DNA of 64,000 nt from Siphonodentalium dalli (taxonomy: Eukaryota; Mollusca; Scaphopoda; Gadilida; Siphonodentaliidae): assembly GCA_032622095.1 (NCBI GenBank), contig CP136068.1:112233546-112297545 (forward strand). The letters are read 5' to 3'. Of this stretch, positions 35,170 to 47,087 are shown one piece after another. Within the stretch, counting starts at the first letter, position 1. Each line of letters starts with the position of its first letter. The notes beneath the pieces were generated by a model. The model had not been told where the DNA came from. It searched no databases and saw only the letters and a list, made by a program, of their open reading frames with translations. A program made the translations under genes and the position numbers.

Positions 35170-35690
35170 GACTGTGTTGGTTGGGGTATGCTGTTGAAAT
35201 ATTCACCTCCGTCAAAAATCGCCATAAACAGAAAGAATAGTAAAATATAGACAGATTTTGTTCTAAAAAACAATCAGAAATATGGAATAAACAGTATGTT
35301 ATTGTCATTTCCCCCTTTGTTTTGTAAACAAAAACAAAAAAACGCTACGTTTCCTGGCTTTTGTTTAGATCCGGATATGGTAAACATAAAGAGCGTTTTT
35401 TGTTTACTGTTTTCCTGATATGGAAATAATAAAGAGCGTTTATATAATTTTTTGTATTATAAACCAATATAATTGCGCTGTGTTATGTAACATAAACACA
35501 ACTTCTGTAACACGAACAGGCTCTTGTTTACGTACACCATCGTACGTCTTGACGACGATATACTATTTACGTGCTGATTAATTATGTTTGGCATATGAAC
35601 AAAACTATGTATATTTTAATATTCCTTCTGTTGATGACGTTTGAACAAATGTGAATATTTTTGCAACGTACGCCGACCGTGCCTTTACAT
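35170..35690 (+). repeat. dispersed repeat, copy 2 (inverted partner at 15816-16310)
   Basis: Diverged reverse-complement match to 15816-16310. AAAGAGCGTTT words recur downstream to about 35800. Confidence 0.75.
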
Positions 35691-36445
35691 GGTAGAAAAA
35701 GACACACTCTCATGTTTCAAAAAATGTTTCTCGCACACGAATCAACAAAGAGCGTTTGTCGTTACTATGTTCAGAATTTGGTACGAACAAAGAGCGTTTA
35801 TCTCAGTTATGTTTCAAAAGAAATGGACAATATGTGACTTGGTAATACGTTTTTATCGACGTCTTATCTCGCCTTTGAAATTAAACTTATACGGACGTCG
35901 CATGTCCAAACGGTCCTTCACTGGTGCATATACCTAGTAAATAAAGAACATTGGGTACTAATTTCCGCTCGTATGTGAGCCATGTTCCTTGATTTTATAA
36001 ATTCATATATTTTGCTCGTTACAATGTCAGTCAATCAACATCTATACCTAATGGGACAATTCACGAACTGCATGATAAGCTAACAGAGAGATCAAATTAC
36101 AATTGCATTCGTCGCTGCACGTGTTATTGATATAAAATGAATATGCATGGTGGACACAATTGCAACCAAATACTTGAACTTGGTGATGCATTTTATATAT
36201 CGCGTGTGTGTGTGTGTGTGTGTGTGTGCGCTAGTAAATGGAACACCCGGGCGAATTTACCAAATACAAAACAATAACACCCGCAGTAACCGCATGACCA
36301 CGTGTCGAAATATCCTCCAAATTGTCACAAAATCGTCAGTTATAATTATAATCCGCGCCAGTGTTCACTTACATATATGTTATTGTGCCACTGGAAGAAC
36401 TTTACGTTAAATATTTCATGTATAAGATGAAAGTATAGGGTGTTT
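35691..36445. other. non-coding with a GT microsatellite
   Basis: A GT run occupies about 36203-36228. No gene is recognised. Confidence 0.45.
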
Positions 36446-37334
36446 TGCGAGACACCATTGTGCGCTTCTGTGTTAATCTATACACAGCTGGCCTCTGTTT
36501 TGCCTACCAGCAGCCAACACACGTGGTCGCTGTGACGTCATTGTTTGTATACAAAATTCTCCCCTATATCCTGCCAGTATACGGCCAAACATTCGATCTT
36601 TACGCACGTGTGTTCTTATTTGAGGCGAAATATACCCAACGCAGTTTAATTGTGTGCAGTTGTGTCAAGGGTGTGCCACCTGTCCTGCTGGAGACGCTCT
36701 AACATCGGGATCTACTAAACGACGGGACGGGACGATTTTCCGGGACGGGACGGAACGATTTGTCTAAAAGACGGGACGGGACGGAACGAATATTTAAAAG
36801 TCATTTTATTCGGAAATGAAAGAGTTTAGAGGCACAAACATGGTCTCAACTTGTTTATTGGTATCTACTCTATACGAAGGTGATGTTTTCCCGATAAAAT
36901 TGAGCGTATGCTGAACGGTGGGCGTTCGAATAACGAAGCGTCGAAATTAGGGAAATTTATCACTTCTGGGGGGGTCCTACTAAACAACGAACACAAACGA
37001 ACACAAACGGACATAAACGAACACAGGTCCAAACAGCGGAATAGAAGGGTGAAATTTGGTTTGTGGGTGCATGTGGGTCCACTCTATGTGTATGTGGTGT
37101 TATTTCCAACTTTGATCACTTATTTTTTGAGTTATTAGCATTATTTGAATACAAAACTACTAAACAACGAACACAAACGAACATAAGATTAGCCATACTG
37201 CAAAGGTCGTAATTAACTACGGCTTACTCTGTCTCCTTGTTAATTGCACATCTGTGAGTTGCTTTTACTGCAAGGTGACTTGTCAGTTTTGTCACTGATG
37301 GCAATAAAAACACGGGAAACATCAGAGGTCGGCG
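36446..37334 (+). repeat. left arm of a large inverted duplication
   Basis: This 889-bp stretch is nearly identical to the reverse complement of 38988-39860. It spans 252 bp of DNA outside element A, the A target duplication, the left end of A and the left arm of B. An 85-residue frame in the outside part is duplicated identically (36445-36702 and 39604-39858); I do not regard it as a proven gene. Confidence 0.9.
36698..36706. repeat. left target duplication of element A
   Basis: TCTAACATC, repeated at 41207-41215 in the same orientation. Confidence 0.9.
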
Positions 37335-38987
37335 GTATGTATGAATTCATGTATGAATGTGATCCGAAGTACGAACTATTGTTTCGCACGTAGTCACACA
37401 TACATATGGTTCTTTCTAAGTTTAATTTCGTCGTTCGATTTTCCACTTCTCCTTGATAGAGGATATTATGTTCGTTATTTTTATCAGTCGAAAAAGTTGC
37501 AAATCAAAATTGTTCAACTTCCATCTTAAGATACTACAGGTAAGGTCAGTCCCGTCGAATTTTAGACATCGAATTGCAGCGACATGAAGTTGAAAAAAAT
37601 TTATGTAGTTCGATCGGTTGTTGTGTTTTATATGGAGATGACAGTTCGCCAGACTTGTGTCTGTTTTTTCCTATTTCAATGCGGAAGCGCAGTTGTTTTC
37701 TGATTTGAATTGGTGTAGCGAGAATATCTCAGACCACACGTATACATGTATATGTATTATGTTTTGGACCTTTTTCGTGTGTTGGAACCAGTCTGGCTTT
37801 CATGTTTTTGTTTTTGGTGCAATTGGTTATTAGGGAAATTCTGTTACGTGTATCTACCGAAAATATTCGCTCCTTCTTCGGAAAATAATAAATACTAGTT
37901 TAGAGTGCACCTATTAACCTTTTCCCAGGCTTGTCTGATACTGTGCGCGAGACAAAGCTCCAAACCTCTTTTTGTTCCTATTCCTTTGAGGTTTTACAGT
38001 TGAAATATAATATTATATGTTTAGTGTAAACATATTTTATTCCAATCAAAATAATAACATATTTAAACATTTTACAGTAAGACAGAATAATATAAATAAT
38101 CGATTGATTGGAAATTATTGTTTCGTTCATTTTGAAAGAGACAACCATGCATTCGTTTCCCAAAATGGCAAAGAATAGTGACCACTCGCTCATATACTGC
38201 ATGCTGTCGAATTTAACCACATAGGCCTACATAAAATGGAGGAAAAATTCAGACTAGAGAGTTCTGTCTCCATGTGCAATCTGATCCGGAAGCGAGACGA
38301 TGGTTTCGTAAGCAAAAGGGTTCTATCTCTAAACACATTTTTCGTAGTGTCTTTTATTATAAAACTGGCGAGTTTCTAGAACTGAGACTTCGGATATAAT
38401 AATATTTTAGTTAGCTTTAACATTTTGAAACATGAAGACACACACTGAAAACGATTTACTTGGTAATTCCCGTCTCGAAATTTCAACATCGATTTCCCAA
38501 CAAAATGATTAATGTTGGATAGAACCATCTGATTCTCACACGACGATATATAAGGTCGATAAAAAGAGCAACTCAAATGTTGGCGCATCGAATCACATTG
38601 AATCACACGCTCTGCCTTGCGGTTGGTTGTCGTTTTTTAAACAACTAACAAACTAACACTATTTTAAAATTATAACACGGGCCACGCTCCTTTTTCAGCG
38701 CACCAGATGACACGCTCAGCTCAACCATATATTAAAGGGACCCACCGGGTCACCCCTCACACCCCATATTAAAGCTCGTGGGCTCTTCCCCAAATAATCC
38801 ATCCAATCAAAGAAATAACAATAATTCATTATGTCCGCTTTTGCCGTGTTCAGACATGACTATTTTCTATGTGCTATATCTCCAACAACAACAAACCGTG
38901 GGGTGAAGGAGAAGATCACTCGATCTTTTCGACCATCCCATCTACTCACTTTATAAACTCAAATGTTTTGTTAGATATGCATTAAAA
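37335..38987. other. spacer of element B
   Basis: AT-rich unique sequence between the arms, with no transposase or recognisable frame. Confidence 0.5.
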
Positions 38988-39860
38988 CGCCGACCTCTGA
39001 TGTTTCCCGTGTTTTATTGCCATCAGTGACAAAACTGACAATCACATTGCAGTAAAAACAACTCACAGATGTGCAAAGAGTAAGCCGTAGTTAATTAACA
39101 CCTTTGCAATACGGCTAATCTTATGTTCATTTGTGTTCGTTGTTTAGTAGCTTTGTATTCAAATAATGCTAATAACTAAAAAAATAAGTGATCAAAGTTG
39201 GAAATAACACCACATACACATAGAGTGGACCCACATGCACCCACAAACCAAATTTCACCCTTCTATTCCGCTGTTTGGACCTGTGTTCGTTTATGTCCGT
39301 TTGTGTTCGTTTGTGTTCGTTGTTTAGTAGGACCCCCCAGAAGTGATAAATTTCCCTAATTTCGACGCTTCGTTATTCGAACGCCCACCGTTCAGCATAC
39401 GCTCAATTTTATCGGGAAAACATCACCTTCGTATAGAGTAGATACCAATAAACAAGTTGAGACCATGTTTGTGCCTCTAAACTCTTTCATTTCCGAATAA
39501 AATGACTTTTAAATATTCGTTCCGTCCCGTCCCGTCTTTTAGACAAATCGTTCCGTCCCGTCCCGGAAAATCGTCCCGTCCCGTCTTTTAGTAGATCCCG
39601 ATGTTAGAGCGTCTCCAGCAGGACAGGTGGCACACCCTTGACACAACTGCACACAATTAAACTGCGTTGGGTATATTTCGCCTCAAATAAGAACACACGT
39701 GCGTAAAGATCGAATGTTTGGCCGTATACTGGCAGGATATAGGGGAGAATTTTGTATACAAACAATGACGTCACAGCGACCACGTGTGTTGGCTGCTGGT
39801 AGGCAAAACAGAGGCCAGCTGTGTATAGATTAACACAGAAGCGCACAATGGTGTCTCGCA
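38988..39860 (-). repeat. right arm of the large inverted duplication
   Basis: Reverse complement of 36446-37334. It contains an inverted copy of the left end of A (GTAGATCCC to 39599) and of its target site (GATGTTAGA, 39600-39608), and stops at 39860, where B sequence resumes at CCCACAAACC. Confidence 0.9.
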
Positions 39861-41206
39861 CCCACAAACCAAATTTCACCCTTCTATTCCGCTTTTTGGA
39901 CCTGTGTTCGTTTATGTTCGTTTGTGTTCGTTTGTGTTCGTTGTTTAGTAGGACCGCTTCTGGGACGATAATCTAAACACTAAAAGTCATATTTCGTTTA
40001 CATTTTCATGTTTGGGTGACGGATTATTGCAGAAAATGTTTGTCTAATATATACTAAATAGTAAAATAGAAGTTTGCACTTGTTTTCTGGTGATAAAAGT
40101 AGTGTTTTTATCGACGGGACGATGACACCTCCATTCTTGAAAAATATGCATTCCGCGAACGAAAATCTTCGAAAATCTTAACAGAAAAACTAGCATTATG
40201 TTCACATTTTCATGTTTGGGTGGCTGATTTTTGCAGAAAATGTTAGTCTAATATATACTAAATAGTAAAATAGAAGTTTGAACTTGTTTTCTGATGGTAA
40301 AAGTAGTGTTTTTATCGACGGGACGATAACACCTCCATTCTTGAAAAATCTGCATTCCGCCGAACGAAAATCTTCGAAAATCTTAACAGAAAAACTAGCA
40401 TTATGTTCACATTTTCATGTTTGGGTGACGGATTTTTGCAGAAAATGTTAGTCTAATATATACTAAATAGTAAAATAGATGTTTGAACTTGTTTTCTGAT
40501 GGTAAAAGTAGTGTTTTTATCGACGGGACGATGACACCTCCATTCTTGAAAAAAAGATTTTTCAAGAATGGAGGTGTCATCGTCCCGTCGATAAAAACAC
40601 TACTTTTACCATCAGAAAACAAGTTCAAACTTCTATTTTACTATTTAGTATATATTAGACTAACATTTTCTGCAAAAATCCGCCACCCAAACATGAAAAT
40701 GTGAACATAATGCTAGTTTTTCTGTTAAGATTTTCGAAGATTTTCGTTCGGCGGAATGCATATTTTTTGAGAATGGAGGTGTCATCGTCCCGTCGATAAA
40801 AACACTACTTTTATCAGCAGAAAACAAGTGCAAACTTCTATTTTACTATTTAGTATATATTAGACAAACATTTTCTGCAATAATCCGTCACCCTAACATG
40901 AAAATGTAAACGAAATATGACTTTTAGTGTTTAGATTATCGTCCCTGAAGTGATAAATTTCCGTAATTTCGACGCTTCGTTATTCGAACGCCCACCGTTC
41001 AGCATACGCTCAATTTTATCGGGAAAACATCACATTCGTATAGAGTAGATACCAATAAACAAGTTGAGACCATGTTTGTGTCTCTAAACTCTTTCATTTC
41101 CGAATAAAATGACTTTTAAATATTCGTTCCGTCCCGTCCCGTCTTTTAGACAAATCGTTCCATCCCGTCCCGGAAAATCGTCCCGTCCCGTCTTTTAGTA
41201 GATCCC

Positions 41207-41215
41207 TCTAACATC
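41207..41215. repeat. right target duplication of element A
   Basis: TCTAACATC, as at 36698-36706. Confidence 0.9.
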
Positions 41216-41379
41216 CGCGTGGTGTATAACACACGGATAAGAACATGTGATCTGAATGAGACACACATTATTATTGTCCATTTGTTATGTAATTGTAAAT
41301 CCTTACTTGATTGTGACACGAACAGAACTACGGGCAACATATCATATGCTAGCGAAGGTTAATGCTCCGAGTCTCTACG

Positions 41380-41790
41380 CGTCTCACAAACTGACTTGAT
41401 AGATGCAGTCCAAAAGCTCGATTGTGGGAAAGCTTGTGGTGCCGATGGATTAACACCGGAACACTTAAAATTTGCCGACTGTTATATAAATACATTGTTA
41501 CAATGTTTGTTTAGTTCGATTAATATCCATGGACATCTACCTATGGACATGCTTGATGTAACTTTAGTACCAATTGTAAAAAACAAACCTGGAAACATAG
41601 CTGAAAAAGATAACTATAGACCAATCGCTTTATCGTGTGTATTATCCAAGGTCCTGGAACTGATTCTGCTATCTCAATTACACACGACTGATAACCAGTT
41701 TGACTTTAAGAAAAAACTGTCTGCGGATTATTGTGTGTTCGCATTGAAGGAGTGTATCAGACTATATATGTTTCACTATACTCCGATATG
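41380..41790 (+). pseudogene. LINE reverse transcriptase fragment
   Basis: AVQKLDCGKACGADGL, PEHLKFA, the VPIVKNKPGNI segment and DNYRPIALSCVLSKVLE are the N-terminal (fingers) blocks of a non-LTR reverse transcriptase. The similarity fades at about 41790, before the palm YADD block. It is therefore a dead fragment, lying just beyond the right end of element A. Confidence 0.8.
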
Positions 41791-42258
41791 TGTGTGCTTC
41801 TTATACGCTAGCAAACAGACCCCGAAGCCACGACAACTAGTTTTCACGGCTGGCTCAACCAACTTCGTGGCTGGTTATCTAGCTAAGCCGGCTCAGTCGC
41901 CACGTTCGTGGCTGACGAAATATGGCGCCTCAGCCGGCTGAGACGTTATCAATCAGCGTATTTCGTTTCCGAAATTTTCCTAGTCCCCGGTTATAGACAC
42001 CTGCTTGTTATAGACACCTGCTTGTTTTGTCAAGTAATTTCCTTACGAAATGATTAGATAATATGTTCAACAAACGGCCTGCTCAATAGATTTCCCAACC
42101 AACCCAATAAATAGAAATCCTTCTTCTGTATGTATGTACGTCTGTGTTTCGTCTGCTTCCATGGATTTCCGGAAAATCCATCAAGATGAATAACAGATAA
42201 TTCCAATGTATACAAGTATAACTGAATAGGAAAATCTAACCAATGGGTAATTATTTAA

Positions 42259-42650
42259 CCCTTTACCCAACAAAACGGCCAAAACCGGCCAAATAAAGCT
42301 TCAACAGCCTAAAATATCTTCGGTCTGTCTCAATAGAACCATACAAATATGGATATCATTGGAACCGGCTCCTTGACCACATTGTGATAGTTACAGTTAG
42401 CCCTGTGCCAATGCATTCTCTTATATATGCGAGTCGACCATAGGTCGCCTCGCATATATAAGAGAATGCATTGGCCTAAAACAAAACTTTTTTTAACACT
42501 TTTTTACCATTTTTTCTTACATTCTTTAACAATTTTATAATTTTTAATGTGTTAAGCCAATGCATTCTCTTATATATGCGAGGCGACCTATGGTCGACTC
42601 GCATATATTAGAGAATGCATTGGCACAGGGCCGTTTTGTTGGATAAAGGG
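42259..42650. mobile_element. TTAA-flanked palindromic element (piggyBac-like MITE)
   Basis: Ends CCCTTTACCCAACAAAACGG / CCGTTTTGTTGGATAAAGGG are flanked by TTAA at 42255-42258 and 42651-42654. TTAA plus CCC/GGG ends is the piggyBac signature. Each arm contains its own hairpin (about 42409-42474 and 42550-42624) built from TGCCAATGCATTCTCTTATA and its complement, so the element is a palindrome of palindromes. Confidence 0.85.
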
Positions 42651-42699
42651 TTAAGAGCAACGTAAGGCTACTTTCTGGAATCTCGCCAATATTCGTGCA

Positions 42700-43620
42700 G
42701 GCATAAGAGTTCTAACTTTTAATTATTAATTTAATATTTGCATTTGCATGATCCGGGGGTTGATACAACCAAAACCCGTTGACACAACCACACTGCATGG
42801 ACTTGAATTGCAACTATATTTATCACCTGTAAACCCAAATTATCTTGCTGCAATATGCGACATACATCCATATACACAAGAAGCGCTTGACATACATGGA
42901 TTACTGCTTGACACATGCAGTGACCTTGCAGGACTTAGTTTACAAGGAGTTTATTCCTTATTCCTTTATTTCAAATGGAAGAGTTCACACGTCGTGAATT
43001 TGTCGAGACAACCATTCACAAAACGCAGGACAATCCGCTTCAGAACAACATTGGAAAAATTCGGATCATTCCGTTCGATGAACCAGTTATTCAATACTAT
43101 ACATATTATAGGAGATGGTTATTATGCTGCACCGTGGCTAAAGATGTATTCAATTCAAGCCTCCCACATTATTGTTCACTGTGTTGCACTGGAAAACCAA
43201 AAGTGGCATATTAACTAGTGGTATATCAACTGAGGGAAGAAGTGTTTGTCGGTGACTTCAAGCGGCAACTAAAAACATATGTATTCGTTGAACATGTTGG
43301 TGCAGAAATGGCAAAGACAAGACATACTTACTCGTTTATCGCACTTGTTACTCGATCAAACTCGTTTTAACCTTCAGTATGCAATTTTTTTTTATTTTTT
43401 TTTTTTAATCGGAGCAAGTTTAGAGCCTATAGTATATGTTAATAATATCATGCAGATAGTAATGTTTTATCACCTGCCCTTACTCTTTTTAACGGACATT
43501 TTATAATTTAGATTGTGTTGCTTGTATATATATATTGTTTTACCATACTGCATGTTGTATCATAATTGTAAGCGTTTTAGAGCATGTCAATTAAATTATT
43601 AAATTAAATTAAAATAAACT
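42700..43620 (+). other. unrecognised open frames, possible LINE 3' tail
   Basis: Two overlapping plus frames (42748-43218 and 42975-43214) show no domain I know. After 43200 the text LREEVFVGDFKRQLKTYVF vaguely recalls the end of LINE proteins, and the stretch ends in ATTAAATTATTAAATTAAAT (about 43589-43610), LINE-tail-like. It may be the 3' part of the LINE whose RT fragment lies at 41380-41790. Confidence 0.3.
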
Positions 43621-43928
43621 TATAAATAACGAAGAATCACATTTGGATATTGAAATATTAGCAAAATAACTATCGGTATCCCTCTATTCAACTTAGTGGT
43701 TATTCCAGTAAGCATGGTGGTCTGCAGCTGTTGTGTCTGATAACAAACCTGTATATGGCGCTGCTCATCCGGGTTCTTGATTCAGCCATGTCCGTCATGA
43801 TGGTTGAGGTAACAGCCTACTTCAACGCCCCGAGGGTGCTGGGGCAGAATATATACACAACCAACAGCGGCTTGAGGCTCATTGTCGGTGAGTTTTATTA
43901 TCACTGAAGGCGTGGGGTTTTGCAGGAC

Positions 43929-44287
43929 CATGGTTTGCGCTAACACTTGCCAAATTTGCCAATGGCAAAAATAATTCAGATTTGGCAAAACATATTTTCT
44001 TTTTCCGAAAGTTTTGGCAAATCACTTTTTAATTCCTCAAGAAAGTTGAAAAAATATTGGTCAATCAATACCATTCATTTCTGGAAACTCTCAATATAAT
44101 TATATTAGCGGTGTTTTATAAGGTTTCGTGTTCAGTGATTGCTTTATTGTTGTATGATAAACCAAAAATAAGACTCAATGTTGCAGAAAATTACACTATC
44201 AGTGATAGCGTTTGGCAAATTCTAAAAGAATTTGGCAAAAAATATTTTCATTTGGCAAAAGTAAATTTTGGTCCAGCGCGGACCCTG
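43929..44287. mobile_element. hAT-type MITE, copy 1
   Basis: Ends CATGGTTTGCGC / GCGCGGACCCTG are flanked by TGCAGGAC (43921-43928) and TGCAGGAT (44288-44295), an 8-bp duplication with one change. The body has repeated TTTGGCAAA words at both ends. It is the inverted relative of 47088-47615. Confidence 0.85.
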
Positions 44288-44295
44288 TGCAGGAT

Positions 44296-45000
44296 GCATG
44301 TCTTCATCAGTTTAGTTTTATTGCCGTCGCCAAAAAATGACATATAAGACAAAATGCATACAATGAACACAACATAATATACACCACGCACGCGCCACCA
44401 TAAGGATCACACCACCCATCCTGCCTTTCCAAAATGATCTGGGCCCTCATTGACCGTCCCTTCCAGTGTCGGTTTGCGACACAAGGCAGCTGATAATCAG
44501 ATAGGGCCCAGTACCATCACATACATACTTAAAACCACCCACCACCATGTATATACATACACATATATGTACGTTATATCGTGTTTAAAATTAGTACGGA
44601 TTCTCTTAGCTAGTTAAGCCTATCGTTGAAAGGGTGTAATCGTATTTGTAATAGGGTAGTGTGTGGTGTATCTCACTGTCTTACTCGCCTTACACCTCTC
44701 ATTCATAGGAGAACAAATTATATTAAACTTTGTGGTGTTTTACAGGTTTTAACTAAGTTTTAGAAGCAATCATTTCTTATAATGCAATGATTCATTTAGG
44801 CCATGTCATGCATAAGGCATGCAATAATAATTGGTCAGTAATATATATGTGATACTTGCATTTTAGCATGGTATATTTTAAACTATTTAAATATATTCAG
44901 GTCATCGGACCACCAGATCAATGGATCTGTAACTCGTTTCCCTCTGTATTGGTTTTTATGCTACCGAGTAGTGAGCCTCACATGTGTGAAGGTCATGAAA
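44296..45000. other. non-coding, nothing recognised
   Basis: No gene. Some CACCACCA-type words near 44395 and 44535. Confidence 0.4.
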
Positions 45001-45395
45001 TGTGACCCGCCATATCAAATCCAGTCGTAAGTTAGGATTTTTTTTACCCTGTGCCTAACAATTTTTTTACAATTTTAATAATTTGTTCTTGTATTCTTTA
45101 ACAATTTTATAATTTTACCCATACAGAGCCCCAGACAAACATGAGCAGACGACACTCTTCTATATGCTTCTATATATGTGTGGGGCTCCCTGCAGGGTAA
45201 TGGATGTTTTTTTTATTTTATGTCCTAAAAATATTAAGAAACATTTATTTTAAAAAAATGAAAAAAAATTGTTAGGCCAATGCATTCTCTTATATATGCG
45301 AGGCGACCTATGGTCGACTCGCATATATAAGAGAATGCATTGGCACAGGGTAAAAAAAATCCCGACTTACGACTGGATTTGATATGGCGGGTCAC
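45001..45395. mobile_element. inverted-repeat element with the same inner hairpin as 42259-42650
   Basis: Ends TGTGACCCGCCATATCAAAT / ATTTGATATGGCGGGTCACA continue for more than 50 bp. Inside lies the hairpin AATGCATTCTCTTATATATG..CATATATAAGAGAATGCATT (about 45281-45342), as in the TTAA element, plus the TTCTTTAACAATTTTATAAT segment. The outer ends differ from the TTAA element, so one has captured the other. Confidence 0.8.
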
Positions 45396-47087
45396 AAATG
45401 CGGTCATCGCTCATTTGCACGTGCCGACCTGCTTGTACATGAAATGCGGTGTCTGGGTGAGTCGCTGCAGCGACCAGGGACGTGGCTAGATGGTCTCCGT
45501 TCAGGGGGTGTTACCCCCTCCCCCCAAACCCCCCTGTCGCCACGTCTCTGCCAGTGACCCAGTGATTATCTTTAAGAGTGCGACAGCAAAAGTGGTCGGA
45601 ACATTTTGTTTTTCACTGGGATTTTTAATTCTGACATCCAATGTGAATGTGTGTCGGGAAACTCGGTAATTGTGTTAATTGCCATACAGAGAACATTCAA
45701 CTTATATTTACTTGCGTCAATAATCACGGTGATAGCACATTCAGAATACATTGTAACTGAGGCATAGTGTCAGCGTCAGCTCAGTTCACACCGCAGTGCT
45801 TTTTAATGGCAATTAGTCACAAGGGGATTCGTGATGTTCATGACATGGGTGGAACAACTAATATATCTAGTGTTCAAAGGGTGAGTATAGCCCACTTGAT
45901 ATTGGTGGTACGGTTAACAAGTATTCTCCACAGTTTCTGGACACTTGGTAAGGATTTATCAGCCCAAGTGTCCAGGAACTGTGTTTGGCACCTCTCACTC
46001 TGTTCCACCAATCTTAGCAACAAATTAATGGTACAGTGACTTGGGAACAGAAGTGGGATTTGGATATGTCGGACCATCCATCAACTTTATTTAAATTGTC
46101 ATCCGGGACACAACTTTATTTGGAAATTTCACACCAAAATGGGTTGAAATGTATCAGTATAATACGCAATGCGGGAACCGTAATTTCGACTTTATCATAG
46201 TTGAAGTTTCCAACTAGTACGTAGTGTGAAGTTTGTTGTTGTAGACCAAAAGTCGTATTTTTGTCTGCGGTCGGTCAAATTGTCTGGCTGAATTTGTCAT
46301 CATTATGAAATTGTCAACCTTAGGTGTGCCAGGTGAAATTTCAAGTTGGATACCAAAGTATTCTCAAATATGATTTCTATACTGATTTAAATGAGAACCT
46401 GTCACGTTGATTTCACGATTGACCCAGCAAGTTGCATACTATACATGTATGCGCTATGTCAAGCAAGAAAACTACATGTGTTCGTTTCATCAGTCAAAAA
46501 GAGAGTATACATATATAGTTGGGTCCAGGTGCATGTGCACTTTGTGGGATGCATTGGGTTAGGTCAGGTGTATGGCAGGAAAGGTGACACAAACAAAATA
46601 TTTACCTATGGAAATAACATTGGTGTCTGCCAACCTCTTGGCATAATGTTAATATATATCATGATTTTATCGTGTTAGACGCCAATACGGCAATTATAGA
46701 CACCCACCAATGTTTTTAATATGATGACAACATGTAAAATATATACTGTCTGACCCTGTATACAGTACGTAAATAGTGTGCGATAATCAAAACACTCAAC
46801 ACCGGACGGATCCCACTAAACCCACTGTGGATCATCATGGATTCACTGTGTGTTTTTTCGCGGTTATTCACAGTGAATATGCGTGGAGACAGACAAAGGA
46901 TTAAGGATCACACAGAATCAATGAGCATCACCGCAATACCGACAACTATTACTCAACTATGTACTCAGAATACTTTACGCCATTTCGATTTATTTTATAA
47001 TAATATTATCTTATTCAACTTTTAATGACCGCGAAAATTACAATTTGTGGAAATTGTAGACATATGCAATGCGATTCACGTTACATA
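45396..47087. other. non-coding with one hairpin
   Basis: Apart from the hairpin at 45901-46012 nothing is recognised. Several frames under 100 residues are present without family resemblance. Confidence 0.4.
45901..46012 (+). repeat. hairpin with a 20-bp core stem
   Basis: CACAGTTTCTGGACACTTGG (45929-45948) pairs with CCAAGTGTCCAGGAACTGTG (45964-45983), one mismatch, 15-base loop. The outer ATTGGTGG / CCACCAAT pair as well. It looks like a small MITE. Confidence 0.7.

Larger units (their letters stand above)
36971..39955. mobile_element. foldback element B (GGTCCTACTAAACAACG ends), nested in A
   Basis: The left end GGGGTCCTACTAAACAACG is followed by ACGAACACAA repeats; the right end is CGTTGTTTAGTAGGACC. 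The flanks are ACTTCTGGG (36962-36970) and GCTTCTGGG (39956-39964), eight of nine bases identical. The other arm of A has the matching empty site (complement of CGTCCCTGAAGTGATAAATT, about 40945). A second internal copy of CTACTAAACAACGAACAC lies near 37157. The right part has been enlarged by an inverted copy of the left side (38988-39860). Confidence 0.8.
36707..41206. mobile_element. foldback element A (GGGATCTACTAAA ends, 9-bp duplication)
   Basis: Perfect termini GGGATCTACTAAA / TTTAGTAGATCCC are flanked by direct 9-bp TCTAACATC. Next to each end are repeats of GACGGGACGGGACG and GGACGGAACG. The arms meet at a palindrome centre near 40553. They contain repeats of about 210 bp (CATTTTCATGTTTGGGTG, TCTAATATATACTAAATAG, GACACCTCCATTCTTGA), three on the left and two on the right. 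No transposase is encoded. Element B (36971-39955) is inserted in the left arm; without B, element A is about 1.5 kb. A 9-bp duplication suits Mutator-like or foldback elements (inference). Confidence 0.85.

Noticed and set aside
36445-36702. An 85-residue frame repeated identically at 39604-39858
   Set aside because: The identity comes from the recent inverted duplication, not selection; no family resemblance.
40407-40704. Near-identical frames on opposite strands
   Set aside because: They are a by-product of the palindrome centre of element A.
42748-43218. A host gene
   Set aside because: Two competing frames, no recognisable domain, and a LINE-like tail downstream; kept only as an unassigned stretch.
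45929-45983. microRNA precursor
   Set aside because: The 20-bp core stem with a short loop is embedded in a longer palindrome with MITE-like outer arms; no independent support.
46391-46678. First exon of the transporter gene
   Set aside because: No DGGWGW motif or helix pattern of SLC16, and no suitable donor in the right phase was seen.
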